Made by a program: the position numbers and the translations under genes
Notes under the pieces: generated by a model
The model's input: only the letters and a program-made list of their open reading frames with translations
The model's database searches: none
What the model was told of the DNA's origin: nothing
Source: Paraburkholderia susongensis
GTDB taxonomy: Bacteria > Pseudomonadota > Gammaproteobacteria > Burkholderiales > Burkholderiaceae
Direction: 5' to 3'
Assembly (NCBI RefSeq): GCF_900177725.1
Contig: NZ_FXAT01000009.1
Span: forward strand, 1 to 64,000
DNA length: 64,000 nucleotides
In this document: positions 52,709-61,459 of the stretch, piece by piece
Position numbering within the stretch: the first letter of the stretch is position 1
How the letters are laid out: the number at the start of each line of letters is the position of its first letter

Positions 52709-53445
52709 GCGTGATTCCCTTCAGTCTGAGAGTTGGATTGAACTTCGTTTCCGCTGCCGCCGGTCATGCCGGACGCGTTGCCGCTTTCGCCCGCCGCGTG
52801 AACCGCTCCATTGCCCGGCGAGGCCGCGCGTTGCTCGGAACGCGGCGCGTGGCCATACCAGCGCGGATAAAACTGTTGCACCGCCTCGCCGTCGAAACGC
52901 AGCGCGTGGCAGCGTCCCAGCTGGAATGGCGGTTTGTCGTTGGAATGCTCGCCCGTGCTGTCAGACGACTCGTCTCCTGAATCCTTGTTCGCGCCCGGCG
53001 TGCCTTTATCGGTATTCCACACGTCGCCGGCGAACGCCTGGATCGCGGCGGTCGGCAGGATCGCGCACAACTCGGTGAGATGCGTGCAACCGGCCGTGCC
53101 GGCCAGCAAACGGGCAGCATCGCGACGGAAGTTGTGGAACAGATTGAGCCCGATGAGGGCACGGTAGGCGGGATTGCTGGCCTGGCACAACCCGGGATAG
53201 GGCACCCAGTCGGACGACGCCTCGGCGTCGACGACATTGAGCTTGCGATCGATGGTGATGCGAAGCCAGAGTTCATGGATCGGCTGACCATTGGGCCGGA
53301 CACCCGACGCAAGCGCGACATCGCGCGGCTTTTCGTCGGTCAGGCACGCTTCCACATCCCACAGGCCGTCGGCTCGCTCATAGGCTTCCGCTCTGATTGC
53401 GCGACGATGGCGCAACTGGCGGGACACTGGCGGGGAAAGCGACAT
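52705..53445 (-). CDS. DUF2889 domain-containing protein
   Basis: A 246-aa cytoplasmic protein. Residues 1-160 match the DUF2889 pattern (RHRRAIRAEAYERADGLWDVEACLTDEKPRDV, PIHELWLRITIDRKLNVVDAEA, GCTHLTELCAIL). The remaining third is a hydrophilic Ser/Gly/Asn-rich tail. Function unknown; such genes often sit near cell-redox or catabolic operons. It is translationally coupled to sucC by a 4-nt overlap. Confidence 0.85.
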   Translation of the reverse strand: MSLSPPVSRQLRHRRAIRAEAYERADGLWDVEACLTDEKPRDVALASGVRPNGQPIHELWLRITIDRKLNVVDAEASSDWVPYPGLCQASNPAYRALIGLNLFHNFRRDAARLLAGTAGCTHLTELCAILPTAAIQAFAGDVWNTDKGTPGANKDSGDESSDSTGEHSNDKPPFQLGRCHALRFDGEAVQQFYPRWYGHAPRSEQRAASPGNGAVHAAGESGNASGMTGGSGNEVQSNSQTEGNHA

Positions 53446-53618
53446 GCGGGAAGGAAAGGCCGGATTGGAAAACCTATGGATTTTAGCATAACGGGTATTT
53501 GGGACAGCCCGGAATGCGCACGTGCGGCCGGCGGGCTATGGCGCGGGGAGCGATGCCCTGCCCGGCCTCTCCCCGCGTTGTCCGCTTGGTGTCTGCCTGC
53601 TGTCCGCTCACCGCGCTG

Positions 53619-54404
53619 CTAACCGCCGTCCCACGTCTCGTCGATGCCCTTGAGGATCTTGCCGATCGTCGTGCCGGAAAAACCGCGCGACGCGAGAAAG
53701 CGCGCCTGCTTCGCGCGCTCGGCCGGCGTGCTGGGAAGCTGGCCGAATTTTTTGCGCCAGACGGCCTGTGCCCGCGCGAGTTCCGTTTCGCGCAGCTGCG
53801 CGCCGACCTCTTCGACGAGCTCCGGATTGAGCGCGTGCTGCTTCAGCTCTCCGAGAATCCGGGTCGAGCCCAATCGCGACGAGCGCCGGTGCATCAGACT
53901 TTCCGCGAAACGCGAATCGGATAGCCAGTTCTCGGCTTCCAGCGAGTCGAGCACCGTGTCGAGCGAATCGGTTTCCTCGACGTAGGGCTTCAGCTTTCGC
54001 GCGAGTTCAGCGCGGCTATATTCGCGGCGCGACAGATAGCCGAGTGCGCGCGCTTTCAGCGAACGGGCTGGGCGTTGGGATTTTCTGGTTTCGTCACGGT
54101 CCAGCGGGTCCTGCTGCCCCGGCCTCGCTTCGCCGGGTTGGCGCCGAGAGCGGGTGTAGGTGACTTCCGAAGTAACTTCCGGGATAGCTTCGGAGGCGGG
54201 CCCGGAAGCGTTCCCGGAAAAATCCGGGCCGGAAGACGATGGGTGTGATTGCGGTTGCGTGCGCTGCGGGCCGTGGCTCGCAGCGCGATCGTGTGCGTCG
54301 AATGATTCGAACGGATCGAATGGATCGCCCGAACCATCCGCTGCGTCGCGCGGGCCGTCCGGATAACGTCCGGAGTGGGACAGCGGCCGGCCTTTGCGTA
54401 TCAC
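53619..54404 (-). CDS. recX: Regulatory protein RecX with long disordered N-terminus
   Basis: A 261-aa modulator of RecA filaments. The RecX domain occupies about residues 105-261: ARALGYLSRREYSRAELARKLKPYVEE, NWLSDSRFAESLMHRRSSRLGSTRILGELKQHAL and AKQARFLASRGFSGTTIGKIL, three tandem helical repeats. The first ~100 residues are Pro/Ser/Asp-rich and probably disordered. The start is taken as GTG at 54404, 7 nt after recA; no ATG in frame is better placed. Co-transcription with recA under LexA is expected. Confidence 0.85.
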   Translation of the reverse strand: MIRKGRPLSHSGRYPDGPRDAADGSGDPFDPFESFDAHDRAASHGPQRTQPQSHPSSSGPDFSGNASGPASEAIPEVTSEVTYTRSRRQPGEARPGQQDPLDRDETRKSQRPARSLKARALGYLSRREYSRAELARKLKPYVEETDSLDTVLDSLEAENWLSDSRFAESLMHRRSSRLGSTRILGELKQHALNPELVEEVGAQLRETELARAQAVWRKKFGQLPSTPAERAKQARFLASRGFSGTTIGKILKGIDETWDGG

Positions 54405-54411
54405 GTGATGC

Positions 54412-55488
54412 TTACTCTTCTTCGCCCGCGACTTCAGCGTTTGCGCCGGCCACGGCATCCGCCATCGCATTGACGCCCAGCGATTCGCGGATACGGTTTT
54501 CGATTTCGCGAGCGATGTCCGGATTTTCGCGCAGGAATTCACGCGCGTTGTCCTTGCCCTGGCCGATCCGCTCGCCGCTGTAGCTGTACCATGCACCAGC
54601 CTTGTCGACGATCTTCGCCTGCACGCCGAGGTCGATGATTTCGCCCTGACGCGAGATACCCTCGCCGTACAGGATGTCGAAAATCGCTTCGCGGAACGGT
54701 GGCGACACCTTGTTCTTGACGACCTTCACGCGCGTTTCGTTGCCGATCACTTCGTCGTTCTTCTTGATCGAACCGATGCGGCGAATGTCCAGACGCACCG
54801 ACGCGTAGAACTTCAGCGCGTTGCCGCCCGTGGTGGTTTCCGGGTTACCGAACATCACGCCGATCTTCATACGGATCTGGTTGATGAAGATCACGAGGCA
54901 GTTGGTGCGCTTGATCGTGCCGGTGAGCTTGCGCAGCGCCTGCGACATCAGGCGCGCCTGCAGACCCGGCAGCGAGTCGCCCATTTCGCCTTCGATTTCC
55001 GCCTTCGGCACGAGCGCCGCGACCGAATCGATCACGATCATGTCGATCGAGCCCGAGCGCACGAGCGCGTCGGCGATTTCGAGCGCCTGCTCGCCGGTGT
55101 CCGGCTGCGAGACCAACAGGTCGGACACGTTCACGCCGAGCTTGCCCGCGTATTGAATGTCCAGCGCGTGTTCCGCGTCGATGAACGCCGCGGTGCCGCC
55201 GAGCTTCTGCATTTCGGCGATGACCTGCAGCGTCAGCGTGGTTTTACCGGACGATTCCGGACCGTAGATTTCGACCACGCGGCCACGCGGCAAACCGCCG
55301 ACGCCCAGTGCGATGTCGAGACCGAGCGAGCCGGTCGAGACCACCTGGATGTCTTCGACTACCTCACCCGCGCCGAGCCGCATGACCGACCCCTTGCCGA
55401 ACTGCTTTTCGATCTGCGCGAGCGCGGCGGCCAGTGCCTTGCTCTTTTCAGCAGTCAGTCCAGCTGGGCCTTTCTTGCTTTCTTCCAT
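54412..55488 (-). CDS. recA: Recombinase RecA
   Basis: A 358-aa ATPase central to homologous recombination and SOS induction. Walker A GPESSGKTTL, the L1/L2 loop regions (including FINQIRMKIGVMFGNPETTTGGNALKFYASVRLDIRR) and the C-terminal acidic tail (NAEVAGEEE) are all present. A LexA box and promoter lie about 115 bp upstream. recX follows on the same strand. Confidence 0.98.
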   Translation of the reverse strand: MEESKKGPAGLTAEKSKALAAALAQIEKQFGKGSVMRLGAGEVVEDIQVVSTGSLGLDIALGVGGLPRGRVVEIYGPESSGKTTLTLQVIAEMQKLGGTAAFIDAEHALDIQYAGKLGVNVSDLLVSQPDTGEQALEIADALVRSGSIDMIVIDSVAALVPKAEIEGEMGDSLPGLQARLMSQALRKLTGTIKRTNCLVIFINQIRMKIGVMFGNPETTTGGNALKFYASVRLDIRRIGSIKKNDEVIGNETRVKVVKNKVSPPFREAIFDILYGEGISRQGEIIDLGVQAKIVDKAGAWYSYSGERIGQGKDNAREFLRENPDIAREIENRIRESLGVNAMADAVAGANAEVAGEEE

Positions 55489-55602
55489 GAATCGTCCTTT
55501 GCTATGATGAACGGCGTCTGAGGCAGGTGTGCGGCCCGAATTTCAACCGGATTCAAGGCATTCTTGAGTTGCCCGTCAAGAACAGCACACGAAACGCAGA
55601 CA

Positions 55603-55630
55603 CTGTATAAAAAAACAGTAGTTTTGGCAA
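55603..55630 (-). promoter_or_regulatory. LexA (SOS) box overlapping the recA promoter
   Basis: CTG-N10-CAG at 55603-55618 is the core SOS box (minus strand TACTGTTTTTTTATACAGTG). A -10-like TATACA is inside the box, and a -35-like TTGCCA lies at 55625-55630 with a 15-bp spacer. LexA binding would thus block recA transcription until DNA damage. Confidence 0.9.
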
Positions 55631-55751
55631 GCACGATTGTCATGCGAACGCGCATTTTTACTGTCGCGCCGCCTCAACTACCCACAAATGTTCGGAGACC
55701 GCTGCGCGCCGGGGCGACCCCACGGTGCCGGCGAAGCCAGGCTGGCGCATC

Positions 55752-56615
55752 ATGCGAATTCTGATTGCCGAAGACGACAGCATACTCGCGGACGGTCTGA
55801 TTCGATCACTCCGCCAATCGGCCTATGCCGTCGATCACGTCAAAAGCGGCGTGGAAGCCGATACCGCGTTGTCAATGCAGACGTTCGACCTATTGATCCT
55901 CGATCTGGGCCTGCCGCGCATGTCCGGGCTCGAGGTGCTGCGCCGCCTGCGCGCGCGCAATTCCAACCTGCCGGTGCTGATCCTGACCGCCGCGGACAGC
56001 GTCGACGAACGCGTCAAAGGTCTCGATCTCGGCGCCGACGACTACATGGCGAAGCCCTTCGCGCTGAACGAACTCGAAGCGCGCGTGCGCGCGCTCACGC
56101 GGCGCGGCGCGGGCGGCGGCCCGACGGTCGTGCGGCATGGCTCGCTGTCGTTCGACCAGGTGGGCCGGATCGCCTACGTGAACGAACAGGTCATCGATCT
56201 CTCGGCGCGCGAGCTCGGCCTGCTCGAAGTGCTGCTACAACGGATCGGCCGGCTGGTCTCGAAGGAACAGCTCGTCGATCACCTGTGCGAATGGGGCGAA
56301 GAGGTCAGCAACAACGCGATCGAGGTCTACGTGCACCGGCTGCGCAAGAAGATCGAGCCGAGCGGCGTGCGCATCATCACCGTGCGCGGGCTCGGCTACT
56401 GCCTCGAAAAAGCGCCCGCGAACACGAGCGCGGCAAGCGCGAGCGGCAGCGGCAGCGCCAGCGCCAGCGCGAATCCCAATACCACCGCGGGGCCCACGGC
56501 CACCGCCCCCGCCGGGCCCAATCCGTCCGCATCGGCAGCGTCATCCGCCTCGCCGCCCACCTCAGCCGCCGTGCAGCCATCCGCCGCGATGCCGGCGAGC
56601 CACCACTACAAATAG
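55752..56615 (+). CDS. OmpR-family response regulator with C-terminal low-complexity tail
   Basis: A 287-aa regulator. The receiver domain has EDD at 7-9, Asp51 (LLILDLGLP), Thr in LTAAD and Lys in MAKPFALNEL. The winged helix (about 125-220) includes HLCEWGEEVSNNAIEVYVHRLRKKIEPSG, close to TctD/QseB types. After about residue 225 a ~60-residue Ala/Ser/Thr/Pro tail is added, which is unusual for the family. The ATG at 55752 is favoured over 55725. It is 9 nt before the kinase gene. Confidence 0.88.
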   Translation: MRILIAEDDSILADGLIRSLRQSAYAVDHVKSGVEADTALSMQTFDLLILDLGLPRMSGLEVLRRLRARNSNLPVLILTAADSVDERVKGLDLGADDYMAKPFALNELEARVRALTRRGAGGGPTVVRHGSLSFDQVGRIAYVNEQVIDLSARELGLLEVLLQRIGRLVSKEQLVDHLCEWGEEVSNNAIEVYVHRLRKKIEPSGVRIITVRGLGYCLEKAPANTSAASASGSGSASASANPNTTAGPTATAPAGPNPSASAASSASPPTSAAVQPSAAMPASHHYK

Positions 56616-56624
56616 AGGCCAGCC

Positions 56625-58163
56625 ATGTCCGCACGCGCTGACCGCGCTACGGCGCACGCGGCGGACCTCGACGAGGCGCGCGATGCGCGCTACGCCAATC
56701 CGTTCGCCCCGCCCGACGAAACCGAAGCCGCCGCCGAAGCGCGCCCGCGCTCGCTGTTCGGCGAGATTCTCGACTGGATGCTCGCGCCGCTGCTGCTGCT
56801 CTGGCCGATGAGCCTCGCGGTCACTTATCTGGTTGCCAAGTCGATCGCGAACGGGCCGTTCGACCGTGCGCTCGAAACCGATGCCTACGTGCTCGCGCGC
56901 CAGATCCATCCGGTCAACGGCATAGCGGAGCTGTCGCTGCCCGAATCCACACGCGATTTCCTGCGCACCGACAACGTCGACAGCGTGTTCTACCAGGTGC
57001 TCGGCACGCGCGGCGAGCTCGTCGCCGGCGAGCGCGACATGCCGCTGCCGCACGAGGAAGACCGGCCGCAGCCGGGCATCGTCGAATTCCGCGACGAAGT
57101 GCTGCACGGCAACGACATCCGCGTCGCCTATACGACCGTCGAGTTTCCGCAGACACCGGGGGCGCAGCCCGTGCTCGTGCAGGTCGCCGAAACGCTCGAC
57201 AAGCGCAGCCAGCTCGCCAACGACATCATCAAGGGCGTGATCCTGCCGCAGTTCGTGATCCTGCCGCTCGCGATCCTGCTCGTGTGGTTCGGACTGTCGC
57301 GCGGGCTCGAACCGCTGCATGCGCTGCAGGCGCACATCCGCGCGCGGCGCCCGGACGATCTGTCGCCGCTCGAAGCACGGCGCGCGCCGCCCGAAATCGA
57401 GCCACTCGTCACCTCGTTCAATGATCTGCTCACGCGCCTCGAACAGAACATGGAGCTGCAGAAGCGCTTCATCGCCGACGCCGCGCATCAGATGAAAACG
57501 CCGCTCGCCGGCCTGCGCACGCAGGCCGAACTGGCGCTGCGCCAGAACGCGTCGGCCGAGGTGCACCGCTCGCTCGAACAGATCGCGACCAGCTCCGAAC
57601 ATGCCGCACGGCTCGTCACGCAACTGCTCGCGCTCGCGCGTGCGGAAAACCGCCGCTCGGGACAGATCTTCACACCGGTCGAACTCGGCGAACTCGCGCG
57701 CAGCGCGGTGCGCGAATGGGTGCAGGCCGCGCTCGCCAAGCAGATGGACCTCGGCTACGAAGCGCCCGACGGGCCGGTCGAAGTCGCCGGCAACCCGGTG
57801 ATGCTGCGCGAAATGCTGTCGAACCTGATCGACAACGCGATCCGCTACACGCCGGCGGGCGGGCGCATCACCGTGCGCGTGCGGCATGACGCAGCGGCGC
57901 GGCTCGTGCACCTCGAAGTCGAGGACACGGGCCTCGGCATTCCGGCCGCCGAGCGCTCGCGCGTGGTCGAGCGCTTCTACCGGATTCTCGGCCGCGAAGG
58001 CGACGGCAGCGGCCTGGGTCTCGCAATCGTGCGCGAGATCACGGCGATGCACGGCGGCGAGCTCGCCATCGACGACAACGTCTATCAGGAATCGCCACGG
58101 CTCGCGGGGACGCTCGTGCGTGTCAGTTTGCACGTGCAGGAACGGGGGCGGGACTTACCCTAA
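56625..58163 (+). CDS. Sensor histidine kinase (TctE/2CSK_N type)
   Basis: A 512-aa sensor kinase. A cytoplasmic N-terminal segment of about 50 residues precedes a first transmembrane helix (about 51-71). A 2CSK_N-like periplasmic sensor (75-200), second helix (205-224), HAMP-like linker, H-box FIADAAHQMKTPLAGL with His288, N-box SNLIDNAIRYTP and G-boxes DTGLGIP and GSGLGLAIVREI follow. TctE relatives sense tricarboxylates or other carbon sources. It forms an operon with the response regulator and lies upstream of an MHS transporter, which is a possible target. Confidence 0.9.
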   Translation: MSARADRATAHAADLDEARDARYANPFAPPDETEAAAEARPRSLFGEILDWMLAPLLLLWPMSLAVTYLVAKSIANGPFDRALETDAYVLARQIHPVNGIAELSLPESTRDFLRTDNVDSVFYQVLGTRGELVAGERDMPLPHEEDRPQPGIVEFRDEVLHGNDIRVAYTTVEFPQTPGAQPVLVQVAETLDKRSQLANDIIKGVILPQFVILPLAILLVWFGLSRGLEPLHALQAHIRARRPDDLSPLEARRAPPEIEPLVTSFNDLLTRLEQNMELQKRFIADAAHQMKTPLAGLRTQAELALRQNASAEVHRSLEQIATSSEHAARLVTQLLALARAENRRSGQIFTPVELGELARSAVREWVQAALAKQMDLGYEAPDGPVEVAGNPVMLREMLSNLIDNAIRYTPAGGRITVRVRHDAAARLVHLEVEDTGLGIPAAERSRVVERFYRILGREGDGSGLGLAIVREITAMHGGELAIDDNVYQESPRLAGTLVRVSLHVQERGRDLP

Positions 58164-58391
58164 CGCGGCCGGACGTCAGACATCGCACGCGGATATTTTT
58201 GAGATATTTAGGCGCACGTTACACGCAACAGAACACCATTTGACAGATGTTGCGCGTACTTTAAGCGCTTTATCGAAACATACCCTACCCGCCCGCCGCG
58301 TCAGTGCGCCGTAAGTTTCCACTCCAATAATCGGTTCCACGGGAACGCCCGAGGCGGCGATCCGCGTGCATATCAATATTGGAGACGACAT

Positions 58392-60050
58392 ATGGCTACT
58401 GTTGGCGGGCAAATCTCGCACCAGCCGATGACGCGCGATGAGAAGCGGGTGATCTTCGCATCGTCGCTAGGCACGGTTTTCGAGTGGTACGACTTTTATC
58501 TGGCCGGCTCGCTCGCGGCCTTCATCAGCAAGAGCTTTTTCTCGGGCGTCAATCCGACCGCGGGGTTCATCTTCACGCTGCTCAGCTTCGCCGCAGGCTT
58601 CGCGGTGCGGCCGTTCGGCGCGATCGTGTTCGGGCGCCTCGGCGACATGGTCGGGCGCAAGTACACGTTCCTCGTGACGATCATCATCATGGGCCTGTCG
58701 ACGTTCCTCGTCGGCTTCCTGCCGGGCTATGCGTCGATCGGCATTGCTTCGCCGGTGATCTTCATCGCGATGCGCCTGCTGCAGGGCCTCGCGCTCGGCG
58801 GTGAGTACGGCGGCGCCGCGACCTACGTGGCCGAACACGCGCCGGCGGGACGTCGCGGCTTCTACACCGCGTGGATCCAGACCACCGCCACGCTCGGCCT
58901 GTTCCTGTCGCTGCTCGTGATTCTCGGCGTGCGCACGATGATGGGTGAAGACGCGTTCGGCTCGTGGGGCTGGCGCATTCCGTTCATCGTGTCGATCCTG
59001 CTGCTCGCCGTGTCGGTGTGGATCCGCCTGCAACTGCACGAGTCGCCGGTGTTCGAGCGCATCAAGGCCGAGGGCAAGACCTCGAAGGCGCCGCTCTCCG
59101 AAGCGTTCGGCCAGTGGAAGAACCTGAAGGTCGTGATCCTCGCGCTGCTCGGCCTGACGGCCGGCCAGGCCGTCGTGTGGTACACGGGCCAGTTCTACAC
59201 GCTGTTCTTCCTCACGCAGACGCTCAAGGTGGATGGCACCAGCGCCAACATCATGATCGCGCTCGCGCTGCTGATCGGAACGCCGTTCTTCCTGTTCTTC
59301 GGCTCGCTGTCGGACAGAATCGGACGCAAGCCGATCATCATGGCCGGCCTGCTGATCGCCGCGCTCACGTACTTCCCGCTCTTCAAGGCGCTCACGCACT
59401 ACACGAATCCGGCGCTCGAAGCCGCGACCGCGAAGTCGCCGATCGTCGTGATCGCGGATCCGTCGGAGTGCTCGTTCCAGTTCAACCCGGTGGGCACGGC
59501 GAAGTTCACGACTTCCTGCGACATCGCCAAGGGTGCGCTGTCGCGCGCGGGCCTGAACTATGACAACGTCGCGGCGCCGGCCGGCACGATCGCGCAGATC
59601 CGCGTGGGCGATACGGTCGTCAACACGTTCGACGGCCACGCCGCCGACGCGAAGGAGCAGACGAAGCTGTTCGAGACAACGCTCGCCGCGACGCTGAAGG
59701 CCGCCGGCTATCCGCCGAAAGCCGATCCCGCGCAGATCAACTGGCCGATGAGCATCGTGATCCTGACGATCCTCGTGATCTACGTGACGATGGTCTACGG
59801 GCCGATTGCCGCGATGCTGGTGGAGATGTTCCCGACGCGCATCCGCTACACGTCGATGTCGCTGCCGTATCACATCGGCAATGGCTGGTTCGGCGGCTTC
59901 CTGCCGGCCACCGCGTTCGCGATCGTGGCGGCGAAGGGCAACATCTACTCGGGTCTCTGGTATCCGATCGTGATCGCGCTGATCACCTTCGTGATCGGCA
60001 TGCTGTTCGTTCGGGAGACCAAGGACTCGGACATCTACGCGCGGGACTGA
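58392..60050 (+). CDS. MFS metabolite:H+ symporter (MHS family) with inserted domain
   Basis: A 552-aa major facilitator protein. It starts with the MHS pattern EKRVIFASSLGTVFEWYDFYLAGSLAAFISKSFF and GRLGDMVGRKYTFLVTI and LQGLALGGEYGGAATYVAEHAP. Between about residues 335 and 450 a soluble ~115-residue segment with two cysteines (PSECSFQ, TSCDIA) interrupts the transporter. After it, the helices resume (PMSIVILTILVIYVTMVYGPIAAMLVEMFPTRIRYT). The start follows a good RBS (ttggagacgacat). Probable organic-acid substrate unknown. Confidence 0.88.
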   Translation: MATVGGQISHQPMTRDEKRVIFASSLGTVFEWYDFYLAGSLAAFISKSFFSGVNPTAGFIFTLLSFAAGFAVRPFGAIVFGRLGDMVGRKYTFLVTIIIMGLSTFLVGFLPGYASIGIASPVIFIAMRLLQGLALGGEYGGAATYVAEHAPAGRRGFYTAWIQTTATLGLFLSLLVILGVRTMMGEDAFGSWGWRIPFIVSILLLAVSVWIRLQLHESPVFERIKAEGKTSKAPLSEAFGQWKNLKVVILALLGLTAGQAVVWYTGQFYTLFFLTQTLKVDGTSANIMIALALLIGTPFFLFFGSLSDRIGRKPIIMAGLLIAALTYFPLFKALTHYTNPALEAATAKSPIVVIADPSECSFQFNPVGTAKFTTSCDIAKGALSRAGLNYDNVAAPAGTIAQIRVGDTVVNTFDGHAADAKEQTKLFETTLAATLKAAGYPPKADPAQINWPMSIVILTILVIYVTMVYGPIAAMLVEMFPTRIRYTSMSLPYHIGNGWFGGFLPATAFAIVAAKGNIYSGLWYPIVIALITFVIGMLFVRETKDSDIYARD

Positions 60051-60095
60051 GCCGCGGGACAGCCGAGGCTGTCTGAAAAAGTTGCGTGCCGGGGG

Positions 60096-60124
60096 TTGAC
60101 AGCCCCTGGCCACGCCAGCATAAT
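60096..60124 (+). promoter_or_regulatory. Sigma-70 promoter of the tRNA-Met gene
   Basis: A perfect -35 TTGACA (60096-60101) and CATAAT -10 (60119-60124) are separated by 17 bp. Transcription would start around 60131, just before the tRNA. Confidence 0.85.
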
Positions 60125-60136
60125 CTCGCTTCTTTC

Positions 60137-60213
<77 letters not shown>

Positions 60214-60221
60214 GCTTCAAG

Positions 60222-60256
60222 AAAAAGCCGCTGTCCCACAAGGACAGCGGCTTTTT
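60222..60256 (+). terminator. Intrinsic terminator of tRNA-Met
   Basis: AAAAAGCCGCTGTCC and GGACAGCGGCTTTTT form a 15-bp stem around CACAA, followed by a T-run. It begins 9 nt past the tRNA. Confidence 0.9.
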
Positions 60257-60619
60257 TGCTTTGAAACGCCGGTAATGCGCCTGAATCGCCGCATAACACA
60301 TCTGGATTTTGGATACGCCGGTTTCCGGAGGCCGGGTGCTACACGCCACAGTTACCCCGCTGCGGATGTGGAATGTCTGCCCAATGAAGCCCCCTACTTC
60401 ATCCCCGGTGGTTCTGCGGCAGTAAGACGGCCCGTTACGATGTGAGAGACGCCAAGCCCGCCTGCAAGCTCGACAAAGACATCGAATCCGGCGGCGGCCC
60501 ATATCATCAAACGCCTGCGCTATCCGTTGAACGCCATCCTGGCTTGCGTACGCCGTACGTAGCCTATCCATCGAACAACCAGGGGTGACGAGGATGGCGA
60601 GCCCCCCGCAAAAACATCC
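60257..60619. other. Gene-poor junction downstream of tRNA-Met
   Basis: About 360 bp without an intact gene. Codon statistics change here, and stops occur in every frame on the plus strand. A likely transposase remnant sits in the right third. The stretch looks like an old insertion scar at the tRNA 3' side. Confidence 0.5.
60505..60590 (+). pseudogene. Probable remnant of an IS6-family transposase gene
   Basis: The translation reads IIKRLRYPLNAILACVR, then after a frame change YVAYPS and a decayed NNQG segment. Many Burkholderia IS6-family transposases have here an IKRLRYPLDVILVCIRWYAAYPLS-like N-terminal stretch. Only about 25 codons are left, with frameshift and stops; no inverted repeat is seen. 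Identification is by memory of the motif and is tentative. Confidence 0.4.
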
Positions 60620-60973
60620 CTACATCTTCATCTGCTCCTGCAAGTCACTGCAGGTCGCCGATTTCTGCTCGTCGTAATCCTTAGGACTGCTGGTTTTCAT
60701 CTGCTGGAAACTGGCGACGGTTTTCGCAGCGTTCTTCCAACCCGTGTCCCAGTCTGCCGCGAAGCTCGGGTCCTGGCTGAACTTCTTGCTCGCCGAGTTC
60801 TTGTAGCCCGACACCGTCGACGCGTCGACGCCGCACACTTCCGAGGCGACGCGCGCATTGTTCGCGGCTAATCGTGTGGGCACCATGTAGGCACTTGGAG
60901 CCCGCACCAATCCACGTCGATCCATCTCCCCGCCGAACAATACGGCGTCGGCAGCCAAACCTTGGCTACCCAT
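60620..60973 (-). CDS. Small two-cysteine protein, paralogue lacking its signal peptide
   Basis: A 117-aa open frame whose last ~83 residues match the neighbouring 127-aa protein (LAANNARVASEVCG vs LAANYARLAVDVCG; FAADWDTGW vs FAADWATGW; both end EQ/DQ-MK). Two cysteines are conserved and could form a disulfide. The first ~32 residues (MGSQGLAADAVLFGGEMDRRG...) are unrelated and contain no signal peptide, so the gene is probably a 5'-truncated duplicate. A start at an internal ATG before VPTRLAANN is possible. Function unknown. Confidence 0.55.
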   Translation of the reverse strand: MGSQGLAADAVLFGGEMDRRGLVRAPSAYMVPTRLAANNARVASEVCGVDASTVSGYKNSASKKFSQDPSFAADWDTGWKNAAKTVASFQQMKTSSPKDYDEQKSATCSDLQEQMKM

Positions 60974-61004
60974 TCCGATTCACTTCAGTAAATGAGCCTG
61001 CGCG

Positions 61005-61388
61005 TCAGGGCTTCATCTGGTCCTGCGCGTTCTGGCAGGTGTCCGCCTTCTGTTGTTCGTAGTCGGCCGCGCTCAGATGCGCTTTCATGCCCTGGAAATC
61101 GGTCACGAACTTGTGAGTATTCCAGCCGGTGGCCCAATCGGCTGCAAAGTTCTGATCCTGAAACTGTTTGCCGACCGATGTCTTGTACGCTTCCACCGAC
61201 TTCGGATCTGCGCCGCAGACGTCGACAGCGAGGCGTGCATAGTTGGCGGCCAGTTGCACCTGCGCTGACGCCGCTTTCTGTGCCGCATCACCGCTTTGCG
61301 CCGTGGCGTAGCCCGATGCGAACACGGCGCACGCAAAACCGAGAGCCATCACGGACAGCTTGAGCAACGGATCATGTCGGATGTTCAT
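61005..61388 (-). CDS. Small secreted two-cysteine protein of unknown family
   Basis: A 127-aa exported protein. Residues 1-31 form a signal peptide (MNIRHDPLLKLSVMALGFACAVFASGYATA-Q). The mature part is mostly helical by composition, with Cys in DVCGADP and in ADTCQNA as a likely disulfide pair, and the motif NFAADWATGWN. I do not recognise the family. It lies 71 nt after the 271-aa secreted protein gene on the same strand and is duplicated in the adjacent truncated copy. Confidence 0.75.
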   Translation of the reverse strand: MNIRHDPLLKLSVMALGFACAVFASGYATAQSGDAAQKAASAQVQLAANYARLAVDVCGADPKSVEAYKTSVGKQFQDQNFAADWATGWNTHKFVTDFQGMKAHLSAADYEQQKADTCQNAQDQMKP

Positions 61389-61459
61389 GCGATGTTTACC
61401 CTTCTGACGAAAAAAATAGCTGAAAAAATAATGCGGCTCCGCTCAGGCCGCTGCGACGT

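Noticed and set aside
58467..60113. 548-aa minus-strand open frame
   Set aside because: Antisense of the MHS transporter, which has clear family motifs and a good RBS.
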